Below are positions 25,090 to 33,788 of a DNA stretch of 52,263 bases, piece by piece. Position numbers and translations under genes: made by a program. Under the pieces are notes generated by a model. The model was given only the letters and a program-made list of their open reading frames with translations. It was not told where the DNA came from and ran no database searches. This DNA is from Dehalococcoidia bacterium (GTDB lineage: Bacteria > Chloroflexota > Dehalococcoidia > DSTF01 > JALHUB01), in assembly GCA_030018455.1 (NCBI GenBank), contig JASEFU010000011.1:1-52263 (forward strand), read 5' to 3'. Numbering within the stretch: position 1 is the stretch's first letter; each line of letters starts with the position of its first letter.

Positions 25090-26085
25090 ATGAACGTGTT
25101 GCCCGCTATGGCCGCCGTTTCGGTGATGGTCACCGTCCTGCTCTTCTTCATCATGTTGCACGAAATGGTGATGGAGAAGAAGGACCGCAAAGTGCGGCGG
25201 CGCCTTGACCACGTCGTTAACCGCGCGCCTCTTGCTGGATCGTTCGTTTCTTCGGCGCTGAGGCGCACCGAGCTCAGCAGGTTTTCGTTCATCGCCGACC
25301 TTCTCTCGGGCAAAGAGTGGGTGGACTCGGTAGCGCGGGACCTGGAGCGCGCCGATCTGAAGCTGAGAGTGGGCGAGTACCTCAGCCTCCGAGTAGCGGC
25401 TGCCCTCGTGCTGTTCGCGGCTGTGCTTGTTTTGATGGGGAGCGGCGGCGTCAACCTCGTCATCGCCCTGGGTGTGGGCGCGGTCGGTTACATGCTCCCC
25501 AAGTTCTATCTGTCGCGGCGAATAGAGAGCCGCCTGTCGAAGTTTAACGACCAGCTTGTGGAGGCGCTCGGTCTCGTCTCCAATTCGCTTCGTTCCGGGT
25601 TCGGCCTGCTGCAGAGCCTCGACCTAGCCGCGGAGCAGCTCGCGCCGCCTCTCGCGACGGAATTCAAGCAGACGATCAACGACGTGAACGTGGGCGCGAG
25701 CTTCGAAGAGGCCCTTATCGCGCTGAACGACCGCGTCAAGAGCAACGACCTTGATATCGTGGTCACCGCCATCCTCATTCAGCGCACGGTCGGCGGGAAC
25801 CTGGCGGAAGTCCTGGATACGGTCGCGCACACTATGCGAGAGAGGGCGCGCATCAAGGGAGAGATACGCACCCTGACAGCGCAGCAGCGCATGTCGGGCT
25901 ACATAGTGGGCGGCCTGCCGGTGGCAATCATCGGCATACTCACGTTAGTCGGCAGCATGATGGGCGAGAGCTACGTTGCGAGTCTCTTCACCACGAACGC
26001 GGGCCGGATAGCGCTTGTGGCGGCGGGAGTGCTGGAGGGAATGGGAATACTTCTCATCCGCCGCATCCTGAAGATTGAGGTATGA
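25090..26085 (+). CDS. tadB: TadB-like inner-membrane platform protein
   Basis: A 331-aa type II secretion F-domain membrane protein. Hydrophobic segments lie at about 5-22, 100-118 and 125-145 and near the C-terminus (about 270-292 and 302-325), around the cytoplasmic T2SSF domain (LVEALGLVSNSLRSGFGLLQSLDLAAEQL ... RERARIKGEIRTLTAQQRMSG, given here only as its ends). TadB and TadC form the membrane platform driven by CpaF. Ribosome site AAAGG close to ATG 25090. Its stop overlaps the tadC start (ATGA). Confidence 0.92.
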   Translation: MNVLPAMAAVSVMVTVLLFFIMLHEMVMEKKDRKVRRRLDHVVNRAPLAGSFVSSALRRTELSRFSFIADLLSGKEWVDSVARDLERADLKLRVGEYLSLRVAAALVLFAAVLVLMGSGGVNLVIALGVGAVGYMLPKFYLSRRIESRLSKFNDQLVEALGLVSNSLRSGFGLLQSLDLAAEQLAPPLATEFKQTINDVNVGASFEEALIALNDRVKSNDLDIVVTAILIQRTVGGNLAEVLDTVAHTMRERARIKGEIRTLTAQQRMSGYIVGGLPVAIIGILTLVGSMMGESYVASLFTTNAGRIALVAAGVLEGMGILLIRRILKIEV

Positions 26086-26996
26086 CCGGAGGAGTCATGG
26101 CGATAATTGCTGCAGCGTCGGTCTTCGTGAGCGTTTACTTGCTGGTCATGGCGTTCGCTGGCCCGGGCCATGATGCGGTCCGCGCCCGCGTGGCGCTCAT
26201 CGGCCTTGGACGGGCCAGTGGTGAAGCCAAGGTGCCTTCCTTCGGCGAGCGTATCATCGGCCCAATACTCGACGTCGCAGCCGAGAGATTCTTCGCCCTG
26301 CTTCCGCAGTCCTTCGTGATGCGGCTGAGGGCGAGGCTGGAGCGCGCGGGCGAACCGACGACGCTGGAAGGATACCTGATCATCACCGCGCTGGCGGCGG
26401 CCGTGCTGTCTGGCCTCGGCCTCGCGGTCGGCATCGCCATGTACGGCGGAGTCGACTCGAAGGTCCTCGGCATCGCCGTTGTGATGGCCGGCGTGGGCGT
26501 GTTCCTGCCCACGCTCTGGCTGAAAAACCGGATAAACCAGAGGCGCACCGCTATCATCAAGGCTCTGCCTGACTCGTTCGACCTGATCACCACCTGTGTC
26601 GAGGCGGGGCTGGGATTGGACGCCGCTCTGGCGCGTGTGGCCGAAAAGGTCGAGGGGCCGTTTGCCGAGGAGCTCTCGAAGACGCTGCGTGAGATCGGCA
26701 TGGGCCGCTCGCGCGCTGAGGCGCTGCGCGACCTCGCGGAGCGCACCGCGATCCCCGACCTCTCCATCTTCGTCAATGCTATAATCCAGGCGGAGCAGAT
26801 GGGCACGAGCATCGGGCAGGTGCTGCGCGTTCAGTCGGAGCAGATGCGTACGCGGCGCCGACAGCGGGCGGAAGAGCTGGCGAACCAGGCGCCGGTGAAG
26901 ATGATCTTCCCGTTGGTGCTCTGCATCTTCCCGACGCTGTTCATCGTTATCCTCGGGCCGGCCGTCATCCAGCTCTACGAAACCTACATGCAGTGA
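26082..26996 (+). CDS. tadC: TadC-like inner-membrane platform protein
   Basis: A 304-aa second platform protein of the Tad system. An N-terminal helix (about 6-25), two central helices (about 100-120 and 128-148), the T2SSF domain (IKALPDSFDLITTCVEAGLGLDAALARVAEK) and a C-terminal helix (about 268-295, IFPLVLCIFPTLFIVILGPAV) match TadC. Start ATG 26082 overlaps the tadB stop by 4 bp; ATG 26097 has a GGAGGAG but only 2 bp away, so it is less likely. The stop overlaps the next gene's GTG (GTGA). Confidence 0.92.
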   Translation: MTGGVMAIIAAASVFVSVYLLVMAFAGPGHDAVRARVALIGLGRASGEAKVPSFGERIIGPILDVAAERFFALLPQSFVMRLRARLERAGEPTTLEGYLIITALAAAVLSGLGLAVGIAMYGGVDSKVLGIAVVMAGVGVFLPTLWLKNRINQRRTAIIKALPDSFDLITTCVEAGLGLDAALARVAEKVEGPFAEELSKTLREIGMGRSRAEALRDLAERTAIPDLSIFVNAIIQAEQMGTSIGQVLRVQSEQMRTRRRQRAEELANQAPVKMIFPLVLCIFPTLFIVILGPAVIQLYETYMQ

Positions 26997-27364
26997 TTAT
27001 CCCCCACGCCCGCTACGTCAGGGTCGAGAACAAGGGCAAGGGACGAACGCTTGCGGCGCAAGCGCGGCTGGCGGACCGCTTCCTGAGCCGGATGATCGGC
27101 CTGCTGGGGCGAGGCAGCCTGCCCGAGGGCGATGGTCTGGTGATTGCCCCCGGGTCGAGCATCCACACGTTCTTCATGCGCTTTCCCATCGATGTCGTGT
27201 TCGTGAGCAGGGAAGGCGTCGTTTTGAAGACGGCGGAAAACGTGAAGCCGTGGCGGCTGGCGTTTTCTCCACGTGGGACGCGCTATACGATCGAGCTGCC
27301 GGTGGGCGCCATCGGAGCGTCGCAGACGGAGCGCAGCGACCGGCTCGAATTCTCCGCCGCGTAG
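26993..27364 (+). CDS. DUF192 family protein
   Basis: A 123-aa DUF192 protein. The family core is present: RFLSRMIGLLGRGSLPEGDGLVIAPGSSIHTFFMRFPIDVVFV and, later, PWRLAFSPRGTRYTIELPVG (quoted as two signature ends). DUF192 proteins are small, usually exported or surface-exposed beta-barrel-like proteins of unknown role; one often follows tadC in tad operons of Chloroflexota and others. This one has no signal peptide. GTG 26993 overlaps tadC's stop by 4 bp, so it belongs to the operon. A terminator-like hairpin lies 37 bp after its stop. Confidence 0.88.
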   Translation: MIIPHARYVRVENKGKGRTLAAQARLADRFLSRMIGLLGRGSLPEGDGLVIAPGSSIHTFFMRFPIDVVFVSREGVVLKTAENVKPWRLAFSPRGTRYTIELPVGAIGASQTERSDRLEFSAA

Positions 27365-27400
27365 CTCTTCGCCGTCTAGCTGTCAGCGCGAGAACATAAA

Positions 27401-27431
27401 GAGAGGCCTGCGCTGCAGCAACAAGCCTCTC
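27401..27431. terminator. bidirectional terminator after the tad operon
   Basis: A perfect 7-bp stem GAGAGGC/GCCTCTC with a 17-nt loop lies between the convergent DUF192 and thiolase stops. On the minus strand the stem is followed by TTTATGTT, a fair terminator tail. Confidence 0.6.
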
Positions 27432-27456
27432 CCGGAGCGTTTCCGGATTGTGTCGC

Positions 27457-28623
27457 CTAGTCGTTGCGGCCGAGGATGGTGACGGAGCAGACTGATGCGG
27501 GCCCGCCCAGGTTGTGCGCCAGCCCCAGCCGCGCGTCCTTCACTTGCGCCCCGTCCGCGCGACCCTGCAACTGCTTCGTCACCTCGTAGATCATCCGGCA
27601 GCCGGTCGCTCCGATGGGGTGCCCAAAGCACTTCAGCCCGCCGCTGGGGTTCACCGGCAGTGTCCCGTCAACCTCCGTGTGGCCCTCGGCGACGAACGAC
27701 GCCCCTTGTCCTTGCTCGCAGAACTGGAGGTCCTGGCAGTTCAGTATCTCCGTGATCGTGAAGCAGTCATGCACTTCAGCGAAGCTTATTTCCTTGGCCG
27801 GGTTTTTCACCCCCGCTTCCTCATAGGCCAGCCTTGCCGCCGCCTGCGTGGCCGGGAAGCCCAGGTAGTCGAAGGAGTTGCGGAACATGGGCTGCACGCT
27901 CGCAAGGGCGAGGGCGTTCGCCTTTACGAGAACGTAGTCGTCCTTGTGTTTGCTCGTCTTTGCAAGCTCGGGCCGCGTTATTACTACCGCCGCCGCGCCG
28001 TCCGACATGGCGCAGCAGTCGAAGCGTCCCAGCGGCCAGGCGATCATGGGGGCGTTAAGGGCGTCCTCCATTGTGATCGGGCGGCGGAAGTGGGCTTTCG
28101 GATGCAGCGCGCCGTTCTTGTGGTTCTTTATCGCCACCCGCGCCAGGTCTTCCTTCGTCCAGCCGTACTCGTGGAAGCAGCGCGTCGCCGCCAGCGCGAA
28201 GAGGCCGGGAGCGCTGATGCCGCCGATGACCGGGTGCCCGAAGTCGCTCATGGGCAGGCCGGAGCTGCCGGTGTCCATCAGCTTCTCGACGCCGCAGGCG
28301 ACCACGATGTCGTACACTCCCGAAGCGACGGCGTAGCAGGCGTTGCGGAAGGCGTCCATTCCCGAGGCGCAGAAGTTCTCGACCCGCGTCACCGGCTTGC
28401 CGAAGAGCTTCATCGGCTCGCCGAACGTGCTGCCGCTGATGCCTGTGAAGTTGTAGAGCACTCCCACCCACGCGGCCTCGATATCATCGACGGTAATGCC
28501 GGCGTCGTCGAGGGCCTCGTGCGCCGCCTCGACCATTAGGTCCTCGACGTCCTTCTCCCAGAGCTCGCCGAACTTGGTGCAACCGACGCCGATTATCGCC
28601 GCCTTGTCTGCAATGCTTCCCAT
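27457..28623 (-). CDS. thiolase-family acetyl-CoA acyltransferase (SCP-x type)
   Basis: A 388-aa thiolase of the SCP-x/lipid-transfer type, which cleaves 3-ketoacyl-CoA or makes the reverse bond. The nucleophilic Cys is present (NFCASG, C85), and the C-terminal active-site loops HDCFTITE and CFGHPIGATG are intact. ATG 28623 follows GAGGAGAG. It lies 37 bp after the HMG-CoA-synthase-like/DUF35 gene, in the same minus-strand operon. Thiolases of this type often act with DUF35 partners on side chains of sterol-like or aromatic acyl-CoAs; the substrate here is unknown. Confidence 0.92.
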   Translation of the reverse strand: MGSIADKAAIIGVGCTKFGELWEKDVEDLMVEAAHEALDDAGITVDDIEAAWVGVLYNFTGISGSTFGEPMKLFGKPVTRVENFCASGMDAFRNACYAVASGVYDIVVACGVEKLMDTGSSGLPMSDFGHPVIGGISAPGLFALAATRCFHEYGWTKEDLARVAIKNHKNGALHPKAHFRRPITMEDALNAPMIAWPLGRFDCCAMSDGAAAVVITRPELAKTSKHKDDYVLVKANALALASVQPMFRNSFDYLGFPATQAAARLAYEEAGVKNPAKEISFAEVHDCFTITEILNCQDLQFCEQGQGASFVAEGHTEVDGTLPVNPSGGLKCFGHPIGATGCRMIYEVTKQLQGRADGAQVKDARLGLAHNLGGPASVCSVTILGRND

Positions 28624-28660
28624 GAGAACTCTCCTCTCTGAGAAAAGCTATCCGGCACCC

Positions 28661-30070
28661 CTACGATTGGGGCAGAGGCCGGGCCTTCCAGTAGTAGTTG
28701 TGGAAGTTGGCGCCCTCATGCAGACGCCGGAACGTCACTTCCACCGGCAGGCCGATCTTGACTTCCTGTGGGTCGCCGTCCGTCATCTCCAGGAAGACGC
28801 GGCCCCCTCCCTCGAGGTCGATGACCAGGCGGGGGATGGGAACGTTGAGGTACTGGCCTTCCGAGAGGTGATCCAGCGTGAACGTGAAGACGCTTCCTTT
28901 GCGTGACAGCTTCACGTCCTCAAACTTGTCCTTGGAGTGGCACTCGCCGCAGATGCGCGGCGGTGGGTATTGGATGACGCCGCAGCTCAGGCAGCGGGCT
29001 CCGTGAAAGTTGAGCTCCTGGCGCGTGTCACGCCAGTAGGTGACAGGCGACCCGCCGGGTACGCGGATGTCGCGTTCCATCAGATGGCGAAAGTGAGCGT
29101 ACGAAGTGTATGCGGGCAGCTCGCGCCGCTGAAAAATGTGGCCGATGAGGCCCTTCCTGCCAGGGGCTGCCGGTATTTCGCCGGTCACTTCCAGCAGCAG
29201 GGCGTCGGCGCCGTCGCCGTGGTTGACCACCAGCAGCTTCTCCCCCGCCTTTGCCTGCTCGAGCGCTCCGGCGAGCATGAGGAGCACGAGGGCCGCCCCG
29301 GGGCTGCCCACGGAGAGGAAGAGTGTGTCCTGGAGTTGCTGCGGCTGGAAGCCGAGCGTCCGTCCGACGGTCATGTGGCTACGGGGATCGGCGGCGGTGA
29401 TGACAGCCTTCGCGATATCGCCGGCGGCCACCCCCTGTTTCTCCATCAGCGACCTTCCGGCTTCGATGACGGCGGCGGCGTATCCGTATTGCGTTTCCGC
29501 TTTCGCCTCGAAGGAGCGGATGTAACGGTCTTCGCTGCGCCGCCAGGGCCCGATCTGCTCGCCGGCAAGCGAGTATGATGCGGCGATCTTTACCGGACCG
29601 CTCTTGCTGATGAGGACAGCGCCCGCGCCGTCACCAAGGAGCTGCTCCCACATCGACTCCGGCTCGCCGAGACGGCAGTCGGCGGCAACGACGAGTATGC
29701 TGCCCGCCGAGCCGCTATCGACGGCGTCGATGGCGGCTCGCACGGCAGTCGTGGCGGCCCTCAGCGAGCCCGTGAAGTCGGCGGTGTTGATATCGCGCCG
29801 CAGGTCAAGGGCCTGCGCGATGACGCCCGCCGACTGCTTTTCCACGTAGGGCGCGGTCGTGGTCGCGAAGAAGACGCCGTCGACGCTCGTCAGGTCGACA
29901 CCCGCGAGGCAATCGAGCCCGGCAGCGGCGGCCATCGTGATGCTGTCTTCGTCGGCGTTCGCGACCGCCCGCTCGCCGGGCACAGCCGGTATGCCCCAGG
30001 CGTCACCGATCTTCTGGCGGGGAAGGCGATAGAGGGGCACGTAGGCGCCGAATGATGCGATGTTGGCCAC
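28661..30070 (-). CDS. HMG-CoA-synthase-like protein fused to a DUF35 OB domain, catalytic Cys lost
   Basis: A 469-aa two-domain protein. Residues 1-330 have the thiolase/HMG-CoA synthase fold (IASFGAYVPLYRLPR, GVFFATTTAPYVEKQSA). Residues about 345-465 form a DUF35 domain: a zinc ribbon (C-x2-C ... C-x2-C in CLSCGVIQYPPPRICGEC) and an acyl-CoA-binding OB fold. The segment ADFTGSLRAAT (97-107) lines up with the active-site loop (EFACKAGT-like) of archaeal HMG-CoA synthase, but the Cys is Leu103. It is therefore unlikely to make an acyl-enzyme and may be an aldol-lyase, as known for Cys-less Ltp2-type thiolase folds, or a non-catalytic partner. It is co-transcribed with the active thiolase downstream. 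Confidence 0.85.
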   Translation of the reverse strand: MANIASFGAYVPLYRLPRQKIGDAWGIPAVPGERAVANADEDSITMAAAAGLDCLAGVDLTSVDGVFFATTTAPYVEKQSAGVIAQALDLRRDINTADFTGSLRAATTAVRAAIDAVDSGSAGSILVVAADCRLGEPESMWEQLLGDGAGAVLISKSGPVKIAASYSLAGEQIGPWRRSEDRYIRSFEAKAETQYGYAAAVIEAGRSLMEKQGVAAGDIAKAVITAADPRSHMTVGRTLGFQPQQLQDTLFLSVGSPGAALVLLMLAGALEQAKAGEKLLVVNHGDGADALLLEVTGEIPAAPGRKGLIGHIFQRRELPAYTSYAHFRHLMERDIRVPGGSPVTYWRDTRQELNFHGARCLSCGVIQYPPPRICGECHSKDKFEDVKLSRKGSVFTFTLDHLSEGQYLNVPIPRLVIDLEGGGRVFLEMTDGDPQEVKIGLPVEVTFRRLHEGANFHNYYWKARPLPQS

Positions 30071-30114
30071 TGAAGCCTCCTTTCGTTAGAGGAACGCTGA
30101 TCGATGAATGCGGA

Positions 30115-30312
30115 TCATCGGATGGTGCAGCACGTCCTCAGCGTCGGGTCGTAGTATGCCGCGAACACCTCGTCCCAGTAGGGATCGAAGAGAAAGCCTT
30201 TCTCGCACGCGGCCTCCGGTTGGGCTTCGGCCTTGCGCTCCTGCTTCTGGGCACGGCGCGGGCCTGCGCGAGGCCGGCGCTGCCGGGGACCGGCGCGTTT
30301 CTTCACCGCCAC
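30115..30312 (-). CDS. small basic protein at the head of the thiolase operon
   Basis: A 65-aa protein of unknown family. The first 30 residues are very basic (KKRAGPRQRRPRAGPRRAQKQ), and the C-terminal part is aromatic and acidic with three Cys (CEKGFLFDPYWDEVFAAYYD, then CC near the end). GTG 30312 has GGGAGGTGA upstream, a strong ribosome site, and the gene runs into the HMG-CoA-synthase-like gene 44 bp later. The ribosome site and position support it as a real gene. A basic tail followed by a defined C-terminal segment suggests a nucleic-acid- or enzyme-binding adaptor, but this is a guess. Confidence 0.6.
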   Translation of the reverse strand: MAVKKRAGPRQRRPRAGPRRAQKQERKAEAQPEAACEKGFLFDPYWDEVFAAYYDPTLRTCCTIR

Positions 30313-30443
30313 GTCTCACCTCCCGTTGCGACTCTCTGGCCAGATCGTACTCTGCAAACGCGAAGCAGACAATTCCGTTCTGAATTTCCGGCATTGTGGA
30401 GCGGACACTCAGAACCGACCCGCTGGACGCGCCTTCAGCGGCG

Positions 30444-31676
30444 CTACTCGTAGACCTTCTCTTCCGGCAGCTCCGCGTCCGGGGCGTCCGCCTCCACGTT
30501 GCGCACGGGGGCAGGCGACCCCAGCTCGCGGTAGTACTCGTGCTGGATGAGCAGGTTCATAATCTCGTTGGTGCCCGTCCATATCGTCAGCAGGCGGCCG
30601 TCGCGCAGCATCCGTTCGATAGGGTAGACGTTCGTGTAGCCGATGCCGCCCATTATCTGCATGGCGTTGTTTATCACCTGCCACGAAGCGTCGGTGCAGA
30701 ACTTCTTTGCCTCCGACACGAGGCGCCGCACGCGGCCCGGGTCGTCGCCGTTATCGATGGCGTGCGCCGCCGCGTAGACGAGGGCGTGCGCGGCATCGAG
30801 CATCGTAATGCTGTCGGCGATCTTGAAGCTGACGCCCTGGAAGCGGCGGATCTTCTCCCCGAAAGCCTTCCTGCGGTCGGCGTAGCGGGCGGCGATGTCG
30901 AGGGCCGCGCGAGCGCCGCCAAGGGCGCCGGCCGCGCTCGTCATGCGTTCCGGTATCATCATCTGGTTGAAGACGAGCGCTCCGCCGTGTTCGGGCCCGA
31001 TGAGGTTTTGCAGGGGCACTTTCGCATCGCGGAAGTAGACGCGCCCCGTGCCGCCGCCGCGCATGCCCATGAGACCGTACACGTGGTGGACTTCGACGCC
31101 CGGGCCGCGCTCAACGATGAACGAGCTGAGCGATTCGTGAGGGGTGGCGTCCTGCCGGCTGCGCGCGTACACGAAGAAGTAGTCAGCGCCTTCGGCGCCG
31201 ACGATGAAGCGCTTCTGTCCGTTGAGGAGCCAGAAGTCACCGTTCTTCTCCGCCCTCGTCGTCGCCCCGAAGAAGTCGGAGCCGCCGCGGGGTTCTGTCA
31301 GCGCCTCGGCGACACCGAGTTTCCCCTCGAGGACGGGGCGCAGCCAGCGCTCCTTCTGCTCCTCCGTGCCGAAGACATTCAGCCCTTCGCCGACGATGCT
31401 CACGAGGCCGTAAAGGCAGGGGAGGCTCGTGCTGAGGACGCCTATCTCCTCCAGCGCGATGATCTCGTCCGTCCACTTGAGGCCGCGGCCGCCATACTTC
31501 TCGGGGAAGCGCAGTCCCAGAAGGCGGTGGCGCGCCGCCGCCTCCAGGAACTCGCGCGGGTACGATACCTTGCCCGCGTCCATGTCGAGGATGAGCTGGC
31601 GAGGCACCTCATCGCGCACGAAGGCCCGCACCTCATCCCGAAGCTTCCGTTGCTCCGCCGTCAACAAGCTTTCCAT
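30444..31676 (-). CDS. acyl-CoA dehydrogenase
   Basis: A 410-aa flavoprotein of the acyl-CoA dehydrogenase family, which oxidises acyl-CoA to 2-enoyl-CoA and passes electrons to ETF. Present are the N-terminal helical domain, the FAD/substrate segment ([15 protein letters not shown]), the middle beta domain and the C-terminal helical domain with [22 protein letters not shown] (two overlapping signatures) and WTGTNEIM. The residue at the usual catalytic-base position of short/medium-chain enzymes lies in TGTNEI and may be Glu. ATG 31676 follows AGGAGGAG. It sits 22 bp after the Crp-type regulator gene, which suggests control by it. Confidence 0.93.
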   Translation of the reverse strand: MESLLTAEQRKLRDEVRAFVRDEVPRQLILDMDAGKVSYPREFLEAAARHRLLGLRFPEKYGGRGLKWTDEIIALEEIGVLSTSLPCLYGLVSIVGEGLNVFGTEEQKERWLRPVLEGKLGVAEALTEPRGGSDFFGATTRAEKNGDFWLLNGQKRFIVGAEGADYFFVYARSRQDATPHESLSSFIVERGPGVEVHHVYGLMGMRGGGTGRVYFRDAKVPLQNLIGPEHGGALVFNQMMIPERMTSAAGALGGARAALDIAARYADRRKAFGEKIRRFQGVSFKIADSITMLDAAHALVYAAAHAIDNGDDPGRVRRLVSEAKKFCTDASWQVINNAMQIMGGIGYTNVYPIERMLRDGRLLTIWTGTNEIMNLLIQHEYYRELGSPAPVRNVEADAPDAELPEEKVYE

Positions 31677-31698
31677 GATCTCCTCCTGCCCGTCAGGG

Positions 31699-32376
31699 CT
31701 AATAGACCTGCTCCTGCAACGCGCTCATGTTCAGGACGGTGATCTTTCCCTTCTTGAGGTCCACCCATCCTTTCGAGCTGAAGTATCGGAGGTACTTGTT
31801 CACGCTCTCCCGCGTCACGCCGATGGTGCTCCCGAGCTCTTCCTGAGTCAAGCGTATTTCTACGGGACGGCCCTGCGGCGTCTCGCGGCCGTAGAGTTCC
31901 GCCAGCTCCAGCAGCTTCTTCGCCAGCCGGCCGGGCACGTTCAGGAACGCCGTGTCGCCCAGGAGCTCATCGGAGCGCCTCAGGCGGCGGCTCAGCACGC
32001 GCAGAAGGGCGATGGCTGCCGATGGCCTGCTCGTAAGCCACGACACGAAGTCATGCTGGCTCACCGTTAGCGCCCAGACGTCTTCAGCCGCCGTAGCCGT
32101 CGCCGAACGCGGCTCGCCGTCCAGCAAGGAGAATTCCCCGAACAGTTCGCCCGACCCGAGGATGGCGAGGGTTATTTCGTCGCCCTGGGGAGAAGGGAAG
32201 GAGATGCGCACCTTCCCTTCGAGGACAAGGTAGAAGTGCGTTCCCGGGTCGTCCTTGTGGAAGATGACCTGGCCCGAGCGGAAGCGGCGCCGTTGCGCCT
32301 TCTCTGCCAGCGCCTGCAGGTCGTCCTTCGACAGCTGGGCGAACAGCGGTACCCGGGAGATGGCGCTAACCGTCAT
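31699..32376 (-). CDS. Crp/Fnr-family transcription regulator
   Basis: A 225-aa regulator. It has an N-terminal cyclic-nucleotide-binding domain (phosphate-binding cassette [21 protein letters not shown]), a long dimerisation helix, and a C-terminal winged helix-turn-helix ([24 protein letters not shown]). It lacks FNR-type cysteines, so oxygen sensing by an Fe-S cluster is unlikely; cAMP or another small molecule is more likely. ATG 32376 is chosen because AAGGGGG lies 7 bp before it; longer upstream readings have no site. The acyl-CoA dehydrogenase gene follows 22 bp later in the same direction. Confidence 0.93.
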   Translation of the reverse strand: MTVSAISRVPLFAQLSKDDLQALAEKAQRRRFRSGQVIFHKDDPGTHFYLVLEGKVRISFPSPQGDEITLAILGSGELFGEFSLLDGEPRSATATAAEDVWALTVSQHDFVSWLTSRPSAAIALLRVLSRRLRRSDELLGDTAFLNVPGRLAKKLLELAELYGRETPQGRPVEIRLTQEELGSTIGVTRESVNKYLRYFSSKGWVDLKKGKITVLNMSALQEQVY

Positions 32377-32522
32377 GTGCTGCCCCCTTCGCATGTCCTG
32401 TAGCACATCCTACTCCCTTTTTCTTTAATGTGAAGCGCTTGACCCATCGCGGGTGGACTGCCTCACAGAGCAGCGCGCCTGTTGGCCCTATATTAAGGTG
32501 ATAAGGTCTGAGGAGGAGACGA

Positions 32523-32699
32523 ATGTTTGAGGAAATGCTTGCCATGGCGCGCAACGCTGAGTTGCAGCGCGAAGTGGACTCGATTCAGAGGCGGATAGAG
32601 ACGTTGGAGCGGGCAAAGAAAGCGTCGTCCTTGGAGGGGAACGGTAGTAGACATAATACTCTAACGCGGGTGTGGCGCACTGCGTTCGGTCTGCGATAA
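32523..32699 (+). CDS. small coiled-coil protein (58 aa)
   Basis: A 58-aa protein of unknown family, below common length cut-offs. The first half is a charged amphipathic helix likely to form a short coiled coil (EMLAMARNAELQREVDSIQR, then RRIETLERAKK), and the second half is a basic tail. The ribosome site GAGGAGGAG lies 4 bp before ATG 32523, among the best in the window, and the upstream TATATTAAGG region is promoter-like. It precedes the lone CNBD gene by 39 bp and may be in one operon with it. Confidence 0.6.
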   Translation: MFEEMLAMARNAELQREVDSIQRRIETLERAKKASSLEGNGSRHNTLTRVWRTAFGLR

Positions 32700-32738
32700 G
32701 ATTGTCCTCTACAGGGAGAGAGAGGAGATAGGACGACG

Positions 32739-33161
32739 ATGAGCGTCGAGGACACACTTGCCGAGGTGCCCCTCTTTTCAGAGATGAGCAGACGCGACCT
32801 CAAGCGCCTCGCGTCAGCGGTCATAGTGCGGCCGTACAAGAGGGGCGAGATGATCGTCAAGGAAGGCGAGATGGCGGTTGCATTCTACATTATCCGCTCC
32901 GGGAGCGTTGACGTGGTCCGGAACGCGGACTCAGGAGAGAAGATTATCGCCACGCTGGGCCCAGGCGAGTTCTTCGGCGAAATGGCGATCCTCGACTCGT
33001 ACCCCCGTTCCGCCAGCGTCCGGGCGGTCATGGACACGGAGTGCCTGGTCCTCTCACGCTGGGACTTCCTTGCGGAGCTGCGAAGCAACCCCTACATCGC
33101 GGTGCAGATGCTGCCGGTCCTTAGCCGCCGGCTGCGAGAGTACCAGTCACCAGCGCTTTAG
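32739..33161 (+). CDS. stand-alone cyclic-nucleotide-binding domain protein
   Basis: A 140-aa protein consisting only of a cNMP-binding domain: conserved glycine turns (RGEMIVKEGEMAVAFYIIRSG) and a phosphate cassette GPGEFFGEMAILDSYPRSAS that keeps the Glu and Arg which hold cyclic nucleotides. There is no DNA-binding or catalytic domain, so it must act through a partner, perhaps the small coiled-coil protein upstream. ATG 32739 has AGGAGATAGGA upstream. It is transcribed divergently from the Crp-type regulator. Ligand unknown. Confidence 0.88.
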   Translation: MSVEDTLAEVPLFSEMSRRDLKRLASAVIVRPYKRGEMIVKEGEMAVAFYIIRSGSVDVVRNADSGEKIIATLGPGEFFGEMAILDSYPRSASVRAVMDTECLVLSRWDFLAELRSNPYIAVQMLPVLSRRLREYQSPAL

Positions 33162-33325
33162 GCGTTCCCCGGCCCGGCTTTGACGCCGCACTGCAGGGCC
33201 GCGTCATTCTTTCATGAGGCATCCTGTTCCGTCCCACAGCCGTTTGTCGGGCCGTCAATGACTCGCCTCCTCCCGCCCACTTAAACTGACCTCAGTCAGG
33301 AATCTCTGTGGAGGGAGGCGCCGTC

Positions 33326-33691
33326 ATGGCTCACCAGATGCAGACGAGCATGGAGATGGAGCGGGCGATCAACGATTCCCTGGATTGTTACAGGGCCTGC
33401 TCCCAAACGATTTCCCACTGTCTGGAGATGGGGGGAAAACACGTCGAGCCGGGCCACATCAGGCTGCTGATGGACTGCGAGAACATCTGCGCCCTGAGCG
33501 CGCTCTACATGGCCCGCGGCTCGCAGTTCCATCCCGAGATCTGCGGCATCTGCGCCGACATTTGTGACAGGTGCGCGCAGAGCTGCCTCGAGGTCGACCC
33601 CAACGATTCGATGATGCAGCAGTGTGCGGACGCATGCCGGACGTGCGCGCAGTCGTGCCGCGTCATGGCGAGGATGCGCCGCGCCGCCTAG
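33326..33691 (+). CDS. four-helix-bundle Cys-rich copper-binding protein (DUF326/Csp-like)
   Basis: A 121-aa helical protein with about 14 Cys in the DUF326 pattern: DCYRACSQTISHC, DCENICALSA, CGICADICDRCAQSC and QQCADACRTCAQSC. Proteins of this family are four-helix bundles that bind many Cu(I) ions through cysteines lining the core (Csp-type copper storage) or relatives. No export signal is seen, so it is the cytosolic Csp3-like type. ATG 33326 is chosen: GGAGGGAGG lies 7 bp before it, while the GTG at 33308 would put that site inside the coding region. It stands alone. Confidence 0.88.
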   Translation: MAHQMQTSMEMERAINDSLDCYRACSQTISHCLEMGGKHVEPGHIRLLMDCENICALSALYMARGSQFHPEICGICADICDRCAQSCLEVDPNDSMMQQCADACRTCAQSCRVMARMRRAA

Positions 33692-33745
33692 GGCAAGGGG
33701 GACCGCAGTCTCGCGTGACGGCGACGGGGTGGTACGTACTGTGAA

Positions 33746-33775
33746 GCAGCCGCTCCGGGCTGCCGGAACGGCTGC
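33746..33775. terminator. hairpin between the DUF326 gene and ssrA
   Basis: GCAGCCG/CGGCTGC forms a 7-bp stem around a GC-rich loop that can itself fold (GGGCTGCC). It lies 14 bp beyond the 3' end of the minus-strand tmRNA and after the plus-strand DUF326 gene, so it could end both transcripts. T-runs are poor on both sides. Confidence 0.45.
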
Positions 33776-33788
33776 GCGTATTTGAAAT

